Source: Thalassospira tepidiphila MCCC 1A03514
GTDB lineage: Bacteria > Pseudomonadota > Alphaproteobacteria > Rhodospirillales > Thalassospiraceae
Assembly: GCF_001662875.1 (NCBI RefSeq)
Contig: NZ_JPVZ01000008.1
Location: 94,756 to 158,755 of the forward strand
DNA length: 64,000 nucleotides
Direction of reading: 5' to 3'
Shown here piece after piece: positions 32,080-40,529 of this stretch; position 1 is the first letter of the stretch; each line of letters starts with the position of its first letter. The translations under genes were made by a program, and so were the position numbers. Below the pieces are notes generated by a model. The model made no database searches. It saw only the letters and a program-made list of their open reading frames with translations, and had not been told where the DNA came from.

Positions 32080-34092
32080 CTAATCCGCCTCCGGCAACCA
32101 GATCATGAATGTGGTGCCCTTTCCGGGCTTGCTTTCCACTTCAAGCCCGCCGCCCTGTCGATCAATCAGGGTCTTGGTAATCGACAAGCCAAGCCCCGTC
32201 CCTTCGCGCCGTTTGGTGGTATAGAACGGATCAAAGATACGGTTCAGCACGTCGGCATCCATACCCGATCCGGTATCGCGCACCGTGATCAGAAGACCCG
32301 GCAGGCCATCGCGGTCCTGATCAATATCGGTCAGGGTCAATGTCCCGCGCTCGGACATGGCGTGCAGGGCATTGACCATCAGGTTGACCAGAACCTGTTG
32401 CAACTCGGTCCGGTTCATCAGAACCAGCCGGGTTGAATGATGTTCACGCACGACATTGATATACGCGCGGCTGAGCAGATGGGCGACCAGCGGCATGCAA
32501 TCGTCAATCACCTCGGCCACGCTATGGCGTTCGACATATCCGGCATATTCTTCGGGCTTGGCGAATTGCAGAAGCTTGGTCACGATCAGATTGATGCGAT
32601 TGACCTGTTCGTCAATCAGACGGAATTCGGTATCGCCCAATCTGGCATGTTCGCCCAACAAATCACGGAGAACATCAAGGTTGCCCTGAAGCACGGCCAC
32701 CGGATTGTTGATTTCATGCGCCACACCGGCGGTGATTTCCCCAATGGCCGCAAGCTTTTCTGACATGATCAATTGCCGGGTGGTGGCTTCGAGCTGGCGA
32801 TTGGCTTCGCGCAGCTCGCTGGTGCGCGCATCAACCCGTTCGTTCAGCTGATCGTTCCAGGCGCGCAAACGTTTATCGCGTTCCTGTACCTGATCGAGAA
32901 GGTCATCAAGATGGTCGGCCACAAGGGCGATCTCGTCCTGCACCTGATCAATGTTGGTTCTGGCTGACAAATCGCCGTTTTCGACGCGACCAATGGTATT
33001 GGCCATGCGTTCAAGCGGTTTGAAAATACCCCGTGCCCAGCGCAGGAAGATCGGCACCGACAGGGCCGCGACAAACAAAAACGCCCCGATCAGGATCAGA
33101 AGGCTTTCATATTTGGTCTGGGCAAACGGGGCTTCAAGGAACCCGACATAAAGCATGCCAACCCGTTTGCCATAGCTGTCCTTGATCGGCTCATAAGCCG
33201 AGATATACCAGTCATTGACCACAAAGGCGCGATCAAGCCAGACTTGGCCGTCTTCAAGGACAGTTTTGCGCACCGCACTTGATACCCGCGTGCCCAAGGC
33301 GCGACGATCGGCAAACAGGCGGACATTGGTACTGACCCGTACATCATCAAGGAAAAGGGTCGCCGTTCCCTGACTGCCCTCGGGCAGGCTGCTTTGGCGA
33401 TAGACAAGATCGTTGATCGTATCGATGAAAGCCAAATTCTGGTTGAGCAGAATACCCCCGACCAAGGCGGCGTTTTGCCCGTTTGGCAATTCAACATGAC
33501 TTGCCGAATGCACAACCATGCCACGCGTTTCGGCATTGCGTGTCGAGGGCACAGCATTGGGCGTATCAATCAGATCCAGATGGGCGCTTTCGGCCAGATC
33601 GGGCGAAATCGCTGCCAACTCGCTGTTGCTGAAAATATCGATGCTGGTCATCGATTGCCCGCGCAAGGCACTGGCAATCACTGGCCAGTCCGCATCGGGT
33701 TGGTCAGAACCTGTGCCACCCGGCGCGGGTGACAGATAGAGGAAATCAAGGCCAAGCTTGCTTTGACGTTCTGCAAGCAGGCGGTCGACCTCTGAGACAT
33801 CCCCTTTGGCGAGCACTTCGCGAAAGGCAACCGATTGGCCAAGTGCCTGGATTTGTTCGCCGGTATTTTCAAGGATATGCGTGAAGTATTGATGGGCAAT
33901 CGTCAGATCGCCACTGACCTTTGATGTTAACAGTGCGTCGAACTTGGTATTCCAACGCACCATCATCACGCCAAGCAACAATGGCAGGATCACAAGCGTT
34001 GGCAAAAGCGCAATCGCCAGCAACTTAAAACGAACGGATCGTGTTCTTTTGGCGGGGGGCTTGGTGGCGCCCGACAATGACGCGTCGGTCAT
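32080..34092 (-). CDS. Sensor histidine kinase with periplasmic cache domain
   Basis: A 670-residue membrane kinase. It has a TM helix at about 23-45, a large periplasmic cache-type sensor (about 46-330, with GMLYVGFLEAPF near its end), a second TM helix, HAMP (about 350-405) and a coiled coil. Then come HisKA with the phospho-acceptor His in GVAHEINNPVAVLQ and HATPase_c (NLMVNALHAMSE, DTGSGMD, GTGLGLSI). The ATG at 34092 overlaps the regulator stop as ATGA and has GGGAACAAGA before it. It signals to the NtrC-type partner encoded immediately upstream. The ligand is unknown; cache domains of this kind often sense carboxylates. Confidence 0.88.
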   Translation of the reverse strand: MTDASLSGATKPPAKRTRSVRFKLLAIALLPTLVILPLLLGVMMVRWNTKFDALLTSKVSGDLTIAHQYFTHILENTGEQIQALGQSVAFREVLAKGDVSEVDRLLAERQSKLGLDFLYLSPAPGGTGSDQPDADWPVIASALRGQSMTSIDIFSNSELAAISPDLAESAHLDLIDTPNAVPSTRNAETRGMVVHSASHVELPNGQNAALVGGILLNQNLAFIDTINDLVYRQSSLPEGSQGTATLFLDDVRVSTNVRLFADRRALGTRVSSAVRKTVLEDGQVWLDRAFVVNDWYISAYEPIKDSYGKRVGMLYVGFLEAPFAQTKYESLLILIGAFLFVAALSVPIFLRWARGIFKPLERMANTIGRVENGDLSARTNIDQVQDEIALVADHLDDLLDQVQERDKRLRAWNDQLNERVDARTSELREANRQLEATTRQLIMSEKLAAIGEITAGVAHEINNPVAVLQGNLDVLRDLLGEHARLGDTEFRLIDEQVNRINLIVTKLLQFAKPEEYAGYVERHSVAEVIDDCMPLVAHLLSRAYINVVREHHSTRLVLMNRTELQQVLVNLMVNALHAMSERGTLTLTDIDQDRDGLPGLLITVRDTGSGMDADVLNRIFDPFYTTKRREGTGLGLSITKTLIDRQGGGLEVESKPGKGTTFMIWLPEAD

Positions 34093-35522
34093 TCTTGTTC
34101 CCAGCTTGCGCATTTGCGATCAATGGTCTTGCGCGATACCCCCAACCGTCTGGCAGCTTCGTTGCGATTGCCATTGGTCTTGTGCAACATCGCCAGAATG
34201 TGACGACGTTCCATCTCATCCAATGTTTCATCACGGTCGACCTGCGATCCCTGATCGGCAAGTTCATCGCGGAATTCCTCCGGGAACTTGCCAAGAATAA
34301 GTGTCCGTTCAATCAGGTTGCGCAATTCACGCACATTGCCCGGCCAGTCATAGCGTGTCAGTCCGGCGCGCACAGCCGCATCCATTGGCACGGCGCGCAC
34401 GCCAAGCTGCTTGGACAGTTTGGTCATGAACAGTTCTGCCAGTTCAAGGACATCATCCCCGCGGGCCGAAAGTGGTGGCATTTCGATATGCATGACATTG
34501 ATGCGATAAAACAGATCCGCGCGGAACCGACCGGCGTCGACTTCGGCCTCAAGATCGGCATTGGTGGCAAAGATAAAGCGCAAATCAACAGGGGCTTCGC
34601 GTTCTGAGCCCACCGGGCGGACACGGCGGCTTTCGATTGCGCGCAAAAGCTTGCTTTGGGTCGCCAGCGACAATTCACCGACTTCGTCCAAAAACAGGGT
34701 TCCGCCCTGCGCATGCATGAAAAGTCCATCACGTGCGGACTGTGCGCCGGTAAAGGCCCCTTTGACGTGACCAAACAATTCCGCCTCGATCATCTCAGAC
34801 GGAATGGCGGCACAGTTAATCGGCACAAACGGCTTTTCGGCGCGATCAGAAAGCGCATGCAACGAACGTGCGGTGACTTCCTTGCCCGTGCCACTTTCCC
34901 CGGAAATCAGAATGGATGTCGGAAGGGGCGCCACGCGGGCGATGGTTTCACGGATTTCCTGAATTTGCGGCGAATAGCCAATCAGCTTGTCACGCAGCAG
35001 CACATGATCGGACGTTGCGCGCAATTCGTGGCGCAGCACATGGTTTTCACGGCGCAACCGCATGCGATCCAGACAGCGCGCCACCGCGTTCAAAATCTGG
35101 TTAGAGCGAAATGGTTTCAGGACGAAGTCGACCGCACCGGCACGCAGCGCCTTGATCGCGGTATCAAGATCAGCATAGGCCGTCATCAGGATGGCGTCGG
35201 AGAAAAAGCCGATCTCGCGCTGTTCGGTCAGCCACTCCACCCCGCTTTTGCCGGGCATGATGTTATCAAGGATGACGACATCAAAGTGGTGCTGATCAAG
35301 AAGGGCTGTGGCCTCTTCGCAGTCGGCGGCTTCTTCGACGCGTTTGGCACGTGGCCCCAGGGTACGGACAAGGAAATTGCGCATGCCCGGTTCGTCGTCG
35401 ACGATCAGGATGGATGCCTTTTCAAGCCACGGCCCAAACTCGGGCCCCGGCCCGCCATGGCTTGCGTCATTGCCGACAGGTGGCGCTGCCCCATCTGACG
35501 CGCCCAGAACGGTCGATCTCAT
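34089..35522 (-). CDS. NtrC-family sigma-54-dependent response regulator
   Basis: A 477-residue enhancer-binding activator. The receiver domain (about 35-150) has the phospho-acceptor Asp in VVILDNIMPGKSG and Lys in DFVLKPFR. The AAA+ domain (about 180-410) has Walker A GESGTGKE, the sigma-54 contact loop GAFTGA and Walker B GGTLFLDEVG. A Fis-type HTH lies at the end (NRNEAARRLGVSRKTIDRK). GGAGGG precedes the ATG at 35522. First gene of a two-gene operon with the kinase. Its targets should carry -24/-12 promoters with paired upstream sites, as suggested at 31.2-31.3 kb. Confidence 0.92.
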   Translation of the reverse strand: MRSTVLGASDGAAPPVGNDASHGGPGPEFGPWLEKASILIVDDEPGMRNFLVRTLGPRAKRVEEAADCEEATALLDQHHFDVVILDNIMPGKSGVEWLTEQREIGFFSDAILMTAYADLDTAIKALRAGAVDFVLKPFRSNQILNAVARCLDRMRLRRENHVLRHELRATSDHVLLRDKLIGYSPQIQEIRETIARVAPLPTSILISGESGTGKEVTARSLHALSDRAEKPFVPINCAAIPSEMIEAELFGHVKGAFTGAQSARDGLFMHAQGGTLFLDEVGELSLATQSKLLRAIESRRVRPVGSEREAPVDLRFIFATNADLEAEVDAGRFRADLFYRINVMHIEMPPLSARGDDVLELAELFMTKLSKQLGVRAVPMDAAVRAGLTRYDWPGNVRELRNLIERTLILGKFPEEFRDELADQGSQVDRDETLDEMERRHILAMLHKTNGNRNEAARRLGVSRKTIDRKCASWEQE

Positions 35523-35592
35523 GATGTCCCTCCGATGAAACATGCTTTTTGTTTTTTTAAAAGCTTAGTTCAGCGGAAAGAGAAAAGCAAAA

Positions 35593-35643
35593 CCGTTGGT
35601 GAGGGTTAGCTCATTCTAACGCAGAAGTTACCTTCACCAACGG
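35593..35643 (-). terminator. Terminator after the ydfG-like gene
   Basis: CCGTTGGTGA (35593-35602) pairs with TCACCAACGG (35634-35643), with GTTAG/CTAAC nested inside. On the - strand the stem is followed by TTTTGCTTTT, giving an intrinsic terminator 18 nt after the dehydrogenase stop. Confidence 0.82.
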
Positions 35644-35660
35644 ATGTGCAAAATATGGGA

Positions 35661-36419
35661 TCAGGCTTGCTTGCGATGAATGGCAAACGGCGACCAGCTT
35701 TGGCTGACCGGCATGACTTCAAGCGAGTTGACATTCACATGCGCTGGCAAGTTCGCCACCCAGAAAATGCTTTCGGCAATGTCTTCGGGCTGGATCGGAT
35801 CGGCACCACTGTAAAGCTTGTCGTAGGCTTCCTTGTTGCCTCCGGTACGCACCAGCGTGAATTCGCTTTCACAAAGGCCCGGCTCGATGGATGTCACACG
35901 AACGCCAGTGCCCGCAAGGTCACAACGAATACCCAGCGAGAATTGCTGAACGAATGCCTTGGTCGCACCATAGACATTCCCGCCCGGATACGGCCAGTTC
36001 GACGCGATGGAGGCCAGATTAACAATCGCCCCTTTTCGTTCGATCAGTTTATCAAGCAGGATGCGGGTGATGGCGACCAGCCCCTTGGTGTTGGTGTCGA
36101 TCATCGTCATCCAGTCCGACAGATTGCATTCCTGTGCCGGACCGGTGCCAAGCGCCAAACCGGCATTATTGACCAGAAGATCGATCTCGGCGAAGTCCGC
36201 CGGAAGGCTGTCAATCGCCTTGCGTGTCGCATCGGCATCCTGAATATCAAAGCAAAGTGCATGGGCAACCGATGCCCCACCGAGTTCATCGACAAGCGCG
36301 TCAAGCCGTTCGGCACGCCTGCCGGTTACGATGACTTTCCAGCCTTCCTTGACAAAACGCCGGGCCGTTGCGGCGCCAAAGCCAGAAGTTGCGCCGGTAA
36401 TGAGTGCTGTTTTGGTCAT
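35661..36419 (-). CDS. ydfG: NADP-dependent 3-hydroxy acid dehydrogenase, YdfG-like
   Basis: A 252-residue short-chain dehydrogenase. It has TGATSGFG (cofactor), TGRRAERL (Arg pair favouring NADP), LLVNNAGLALG, the catalytic Ser in NLASIASNWPYPGGNVYGATKAF with its Tyr/Lys (quoted here only in part: YGATKAF), and LPAHVNVNSLEVMPV at the C-terminus. These blocks match E. coli YdfG almost word for word as I recall it; YdfG oxidises L-allo-threonine, serine and 3-hydroxy acids and reduces malonic semialdehyde. The link with the omega-aminotransferase at 37.4 kb is notable, because beta-alanine transamination yields malonic semialdehyde. It is 39 nt after the TSUP permease gene. Confidence 0.86.
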   Translation of the reverse strand: MTKTALITGATSGFGAATARRFVKEGWKVIVTGRRAERLDALVDELGGASVAHALCFDIQDADATRKAIDSLPADFAEIDLLVNNAGLALGTGPAQECNLSDWMTMIDTNTKGLVAITRILLDKLIERKGAIVNLASIASNWPYPGGNVYGATKAFVQQFSLGIRCDLAGTGVRVTSIEPGLCESEFTLVRTGGNKEAYDKLYSGADPIQPEDIAESIFWVANLPAHVNVNSLEVMPVSQSWSPFAIHRKQA

Positions 36420-36458
36420 GGGGATCTCCGGTAGTGTGAGTAGTAGATGGTAAATGTC

Positions 36459-37193
36459 TTACAAACCAAGTGCGATGGTCTGAGCGAAGCCGATAATGGC
36501 AATAAGAACGAGGCTGATGGCGCAAACACGCCGCCAGGTGGTTGCCGACATCCGGCGATAAATCATCTCGCCGGGGAAATAGGCGATCATGGCAATCACC
36601 AGCAACGGCAAGACAAGTGCGATGAAATCATCTGGCAACATGCCCGCGGCCGCCCGGGTGATAAATCCCAGCACATCGACCGCGCCGAAATAGATCGCAA
36701 GCGTGTTGCGCACCCGGACATCCTGCGTGCCACCGGCCAAAAGCCAGGCCGCAACCAACGGTCCGCCAACGGCAAAGCCCGACATCAGAATACCAACCGA
36801 GCAGGCCAGAAGTGCCCCGATGACAAAATGTCCCATCCATTTTGGCGGATGGTGCAACATGGCAACCAATGCCGCCACCGCAATCGCAAGATTGGTGGCA
36901 ATCCGGATCGTCTGATCATCAAGTGCAAAGGCGACATAAGGGCCAAGCACCGCGCCGAAAAGTCCAAAACCCAGCAGGATCGAACAAGCCCGCCAGTCGA
37001 CCTTGGCCCGATCAAAATCACGCAGGATCAAGCCGGTCAGGACAATATCAATGATCAGGATGATCGGCGTTGCCGTTGCCGGGGCCAGCAAGCTTGACAG
37101 ACCAAGTGCTGCCAGCAGTGCGAAACCAAATCCAGTGACGCCACGAAACAGGGCGGCAACCGCGACGACCATGCCAGACAAGATCAGTTCCAT
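36459..37193 (-). CDS. TSUP (TauE/SafE) family membrane permease
   Basis: A 244-residue integral membrane protein with about eight hydrophobic helices. It shows the TSUP repeats: VTGFGFALLAALGLSSLL near the start and ILMSGFAVGGPLVAAWLL in the second half. The family exports sulfite, sulfoacetate or other organic anions. It is transcribed just ahead of ydfG and divergently from the aminotransferase gene, so it may export an organic acid made nearby. The substrate is unknown. Confidence 0.82.
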   Translation of the reverse strand: MELILSGMVVAVAALFRGVTGFGFALLAALGLSSLLAPATATPIILIIDIVLTGLILRDFDRAKVDWRACSILLGFGLFGAVLGPYVAFALDDQTIRIATNLAIAVAALVAMLHHPPKWMGHFVIGALLACSVGILMSGFAVGGPLVAAWLLAGGTQDVRVRNTLAIYFGAVDVLGFITRAAAGMLPDDFIALVLPLLVIAMIAYFPGEMIYRRMSATTWRRVCAISLVLIAIIGFAQTIALGL

Positions 37194-37389
37194 GGAATTC
37201 CTCGTTGTTACAGACCTGAATTACGCCACTGATTGCGTCGGCAATAGAGCCACATCGTCCCTTTTGATGGAGCCACATAGCGATCTGGACCCAAATATTA
37301 TCGAGTTCTGGCACTAACACCATGCGAGGGGACGGGTTTAGCTAGCAGCATAAGATTTCCGCCCCACACTCTTGCCGACAGGAGCCAGC

Positions 37390-38709
37390 ATGAACGTGTC
37401 CGTCAAGCCGAACATGACCAACCATTGGATGCCTTTCACCAACAACCGTCTGTTTCATGAAGAACCGCAGATGTTTGCCAAGGCAGAAGGCGTGAAATAC
37501 TGGACCCCGGAAGGCCGTGAAATTCTGGATGGTTCATCGGGTCTGTTTTGCTGTGCGGCCGGTCATGGACGCCCGGAAATCGCCGATGCGGTTTATAAGC
37601 AACTCAGCACGCTGGATTATTCACCGCATTTCCAGCGCGCCGCCCCCGTGTCGTTTGAATTTGCCGAAAAGCTGGCCGGTATCCTGCCAGACGGGCTTGA
37701 TCGCGTGTTCTTTGCCGGATCGGGTTCCGAGGCGGTTGATACCGCAATGAAGATGTGCCTCGCCTATCACCGTGCGACCGGCAATGCCCAGCGCACCCGG
37801 TTTGTATCGCGTGCATGGGGTTATCATGGCGTGAACCTTGGCGGTACGTCGCTTGCGGGGATGGTCAATAACCGTCGTGATTTTTCGGGGATTACCTGTG
37901 ATGTCGTGCATATGCGCCACACATGGACCGAAGAACAAAAATTCACCCGTGGTCAGCCGGAAACCGATGCCGATCTGGCCAACGATCTCGAAGAAATCTG
38001 CAAGACCTATGGCGGCGATACCATTGCCGCGGTCTTTGTTGAACCGATTGCCGGATCGATCGGCACCATCGTGCCACCCAAAGGCTATCTCGAGAAGCTT
38101 CGCGCGATTTGCGACAAATACGGCATCCTGCTGGTATTTGACGAAGTGATTACCGGTTTTGGCCGAACAGGTTCTGCTTTCGCCTCCCAGGCATTCGCAG
38201 TCAAGCCGGACCTGATCACCATGGCCAAGGCACTGACCAACGGCGCTATTCCCATGAGTGCGGTTGCCACCAGTGCCGAAATTCAGGCGGCTGTCTTTGA
38301 GGCTGCCGGCGATGCGGACCGCCCGGAATTCTTCCATGGCTATACCTATTCCGCCCATCCGGTGGCCTGTGCCGCCGGGATCGCAGCGCTTGATATCTAC
38401 GCCAAAGACAAACTGTTCGAACGTGCCAACGAATTGTCTTCGCACTTCCTTGATGGCGTGTTTGGCCTGCGCAACCTGCCCCATGTCAGCGATCTTCGCG
38501 GCTATGGCATGATGTCGGGTATCCAACTGACCCCCGGTGATGCGCCGGGTGCAAAAGGCAGCTGGGCACAGCGTGCACTGTTTGACGAAGGCCTTCACGT
38601 CAAGGCGACCGGCGATGCGATCATTTTCGCGCCTGCGTTCGTCAGCACCGAACAGGACATCGACGATATGGTTGCCATCCTTCAGAAGGTACTTGGTTCA
38701 CCTATCTAA
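37390..38709 (+). CDS. Omega-amino acid--pyruvate aminotransferase
   Basis: A 439-residue class III PLP aminotransferase. WMPFTNNRLF near the start, FFAGSGSEAVDTAMKM (PLP phosphate), WGYHGVNLGGTSL, LVFDEVITGFGRTG (PLP ring Asp), catalytic Lys in MAKALTNGAIPM and HGYTYSAHPVACAAG closely match Pseudomonas beta-alanine:pyruvate transaminase. It transfers amino groups from beta-alanine, diamines or related omega-amines to pyruvate. The ATG at 37390 has AGGAG at 37380-37384; an upstream TTG at 37372 is less likely. Neighbours (MocR regulator, polyamine-type importer, YdfG) suggest diamine or beta-alanine use. Taurine or hypotaurine is an alternative. Confidence 0.85.
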   Translation: MNVSVKPNMTNHWMPFTNNRLFHEEPQMFAKAEGVKYWTPEGREILDGSSGLFCCAAGHGRPEIADAVYKQLSTLDYSPHFQRAAPVSFEFAEKLAGILPDGLDRVFFAGSGSEAVDTAMKMCLAYHRATGNAQRTRFVSRAWGYHGVNLGGTSLAGMVNNRRDFSGITCDVVHMRHTWTEEQKFTRGQPETDADLANDLEEICKTYGGDTIAAVFVEPIAGSIGTIVPPKGYLEKLRAICDKYGILLVFDEVITGFGRTGSAFASQAFAVKPDLITMAKALTNGAIPMSAVATSAEIQAAVFEAAGDADRPEFFHGYTYSAHPVACAAGIAALDIYAKDKLFERANELSSHFLDGVFGLRNLPHVSDLRGYGMMSGIQLTPGDAPGAKGSWAQRALFDEGLHVKATGDAIIFAPAFVSTEQDIDDMVAILQKVLGSPI

Positions 38710-38757
38710 TCTGCTTTGCCGGGGACAGATCCGATCTCGGGGGAGTGGGGTCGGGTT

Positions 38758-38801
38758 AAAGGGACCGCCATACACACAGTTTACTGTGCGGCGGTCCCTT
38801 T
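38758..38801. terminator. Bidirectional terminator overlapping the MocR gene end
   Basis: AAAGGGACCGCC (38758-38769) and GGCGGTCCCTTT (38790-38801) form a 12-bp stem, with CACAG/CTGTG (38775-38779, 38784-38788) extending it inside. The right half lies within the last codons of the MocR gene on the - strand, so coding and termination share sequence. Confidence 0.9.
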
Positions 38802-40295
38802 CCTGTTTTCGGCTATCACCGCCATGATGGCATTGCGCAACTGAGTGATGCCGGGCGCAATCTGATCGCGCTCAATCACGGCAAACCCCAGTCTGAGGCG
38901 ATCACGCGGTGCGCGGTCGGGATCACAATAATGCACATCGCCCGGTTCGACCAAAACCCCGCGTTTTGCAGCTTCGCGGTGGACGGCCCATGCATCGATA
39001 TTGTCGGGCAGTTTAACCCAAACCGCCGACCCGCCCGTGGTCGGGGTGACATTCAATTCGGGTAATTGCCGGGAAATTTCGTTTTGCATCAATTGCCACT
39101 TCTCCGACAGGCGATCACGCGTCCGGCGCAGGTGTGAGTCCAGATGACCTTCACCAATGAACAACGCCATGGCGCGCTGATCCTGTGCAGATGGGTGGCG
39201 GTAATTCAGGCGGCGCAGCGCACGCAATTCCTTGATCAGTTCACTGTCGGCAAGGATGTAGCCAATCCGCAATCCCGGGAACATCAGCTTGGTCAGACTG
39301 CCGATATAAATGATATGCCCGGAATTATCGTAACTTTTAAGGGCGGCGCGCTGATGACCAAGGTAATTCAGCTCATGCTCGTAATCGTCCTCGACCAGGA
39401 TGAAGTCATCCTTGCGCGCCCGTTCAACAAGCTGAAGACGTCGATCCAGTGACATGGTGACACTGGTGGGGCATTGGTGCGATGGCGTGGTGTAGACCAT
39501 ATCGCACTTCGACAGCACGGATGAGTTGGCAAGACCTTCGCTGTCAATCGGAAGCGGGCAGATTTCAGCCCCGGTCGAGGCAAAAATATTGCGCGCATCG
39601 ACATAACCCGGATCTTCGACGCCAACTGTCCTGCCCCGCCCTGCCAGAAGCTGCCCGACCAGAAACAGGGCGTTTTGCGCGCCAATGGTGATCAGCAACT
39701 GTTCCGGATGGGCGCGTAAACCACGGTGGGGCAGAATGCGGGTGATGATCTGCTCAAGAAGTTGCGGGTCATCCATATCGACCTGATCGCCGACCCAACT
39801 TTGCGAATGGGCAAGCGACCCGGCCAGCCGCATGGAATCTCGCCAGCGCGAAATGGTGGTTTTGTCGGGTGAAACTTGCCCGTAAATGAACGGATAGGGG
39901 AAATCGCGCCAGTTGGCCGGTTTGACGATATTGCGGGCCTCGGTCGGGCGGAACTGCAAATGGCGTCGCCACAAATCAGGATCGCGTTCCTTGGTAAACA
40001 GCGAAGCGGTCCGCGTATCCACACTCAGGCGCAGTTGCTGGCGAATATATTGCTCATTCACGAAATGCCCGCGCCGCCAGACGGCTGTCAGGTATCCATC
40101 ATCGAGCAGGCGTTGATAAACCAGCACCACCGTATTGCGTGACACCTTAAGGGCCGATGCCAGATCGCGGGTCGACGGCAAGGGTTCATGCGAAGGCAAC
40201 CGACCTTCAAGAATCGCATCGACGAGGCCCTGATGCAGCTGTTGCTGAAGGGTTTGACCGGCAATTGCCGGATCCTCAAGTCGAATGTCGAGCAT
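38781..40295 (-). CDS. MocR-family regulator (GntR HTH plus aminotransferase-like domain)
   Basis: A 504-residue fusion: GntR winged helix at about 12-80 (LPSTRDLASALKVSRNTVVLVYQRLLDDGYL), quoted in part as LPSTRDLASALKVSRNTVVL. A linker follows, then a fold-type I PLP domain from about 130 with the PLP-lysine in IYIGSLTKLMFPGLRIGY (SLTK) and EDDYEHE for the pyridine Asp. MocR proteins (GabR, TauR, PdxR) use PLP adducts of an amino compound to switch target genes. Transcribed divergently from the polyamine-type importer and convergently with the aminotransferase; it probably controls both. A direct repeat fitting MocR operators lies just upstream (40339-40370). Confidence 0.88.
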   Translation of the reverse strand: MLDIRLEDPAIAGQTLQQQLHQGLVDAILEGRLPSHEPLPSTRDLASALKVSRNTVVLVYQRLLDDGYLTAVWRRGHFVNEQYIRQQLRLSVDTRTASLFTKERDPDLWRRHLQFRPTEARNIVKPANWRDFPYPFIYGQVSPDKTTISRWRDSMRLAGSLAHSQSWVGDQVDMDDPQLLEQIITRILPHRGLRAHPEQLLITIGAQNALFLVGQLLAGRGRTVGVEDPGYVDARNIFASTGAEICPLPIDSEGLANSSVLSKCDMVYTTPSHQCPTSVTMSLDRRLQLVERARKDDFILVEDDYEHELNYLGHQRAALKSYDNSGHIIYIGSLTKLMFPGLRIGYILADSELIKELRALRRLNYRHPSAQDQRAMALFIGEGHLDSHLRRTRDRLSEKWQLMQNEISRQLPELNVTPTTGGSAVWVKLPDNIDAWAVHREAAKRGVLVEPGDVHYCDPDRAPRDRLRLGFAVIERDQIAPGITQLRNAIMAVIAENRKGTAAQ

Positions 40296-40338
40296 CGGTT
40301 ATGCCCCTTTTATTCGGCACTGCAGCACGTTAACCGGC

Positions 40339-40370
40339 GTGGCACCATAGTTTTTGCCTTGTGGCTCTAT
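40339..40370. promoter_or_regulatory. Direct repeat GTGGCwCyAT, candidate MocR operator
   Basis: GTGGCACCAT (40339-40348) and GTGGCTCTAT (40361-40370) are direct repeats, 22 bp start to start, located 44-75 bp before the MocR start and 160 bp or more before the binding-protein gene. MocR regulators typically bind direct repeats about two helical turns apart. Inference. Confidence 0.45.
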
Positions 40371-40529
40371 TACTAGAGTAACCGGCAGATATACCATTTT
40401 GTCAATGCGATAAAGCAGGAACAAGAACCGCGATCATAATGCGGTCGGTTCAGGGAAGTTATGTCCACCAGGGAGGCGCATGGTGCGCCGCACATAAGGG
40501 AAAAATCCCGGCTATCAGGAGACATACGG

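Noticed and set aside
36459..38709. Taurine degradation (TauE plus taurine-pyruvate aminotransferase plus TauR-like MocR)
   Set aside because: No sulfoacetaldehyde acetyltransferase or TauABC-type importer; the adjacent ABC system is of the polyamine type.
40341..40357. TGGCAC ... TTTTTGC as a sigma-54 promoter
   Set aside because: The GG to GC spacing is three bases too long for a -24/-12 element.
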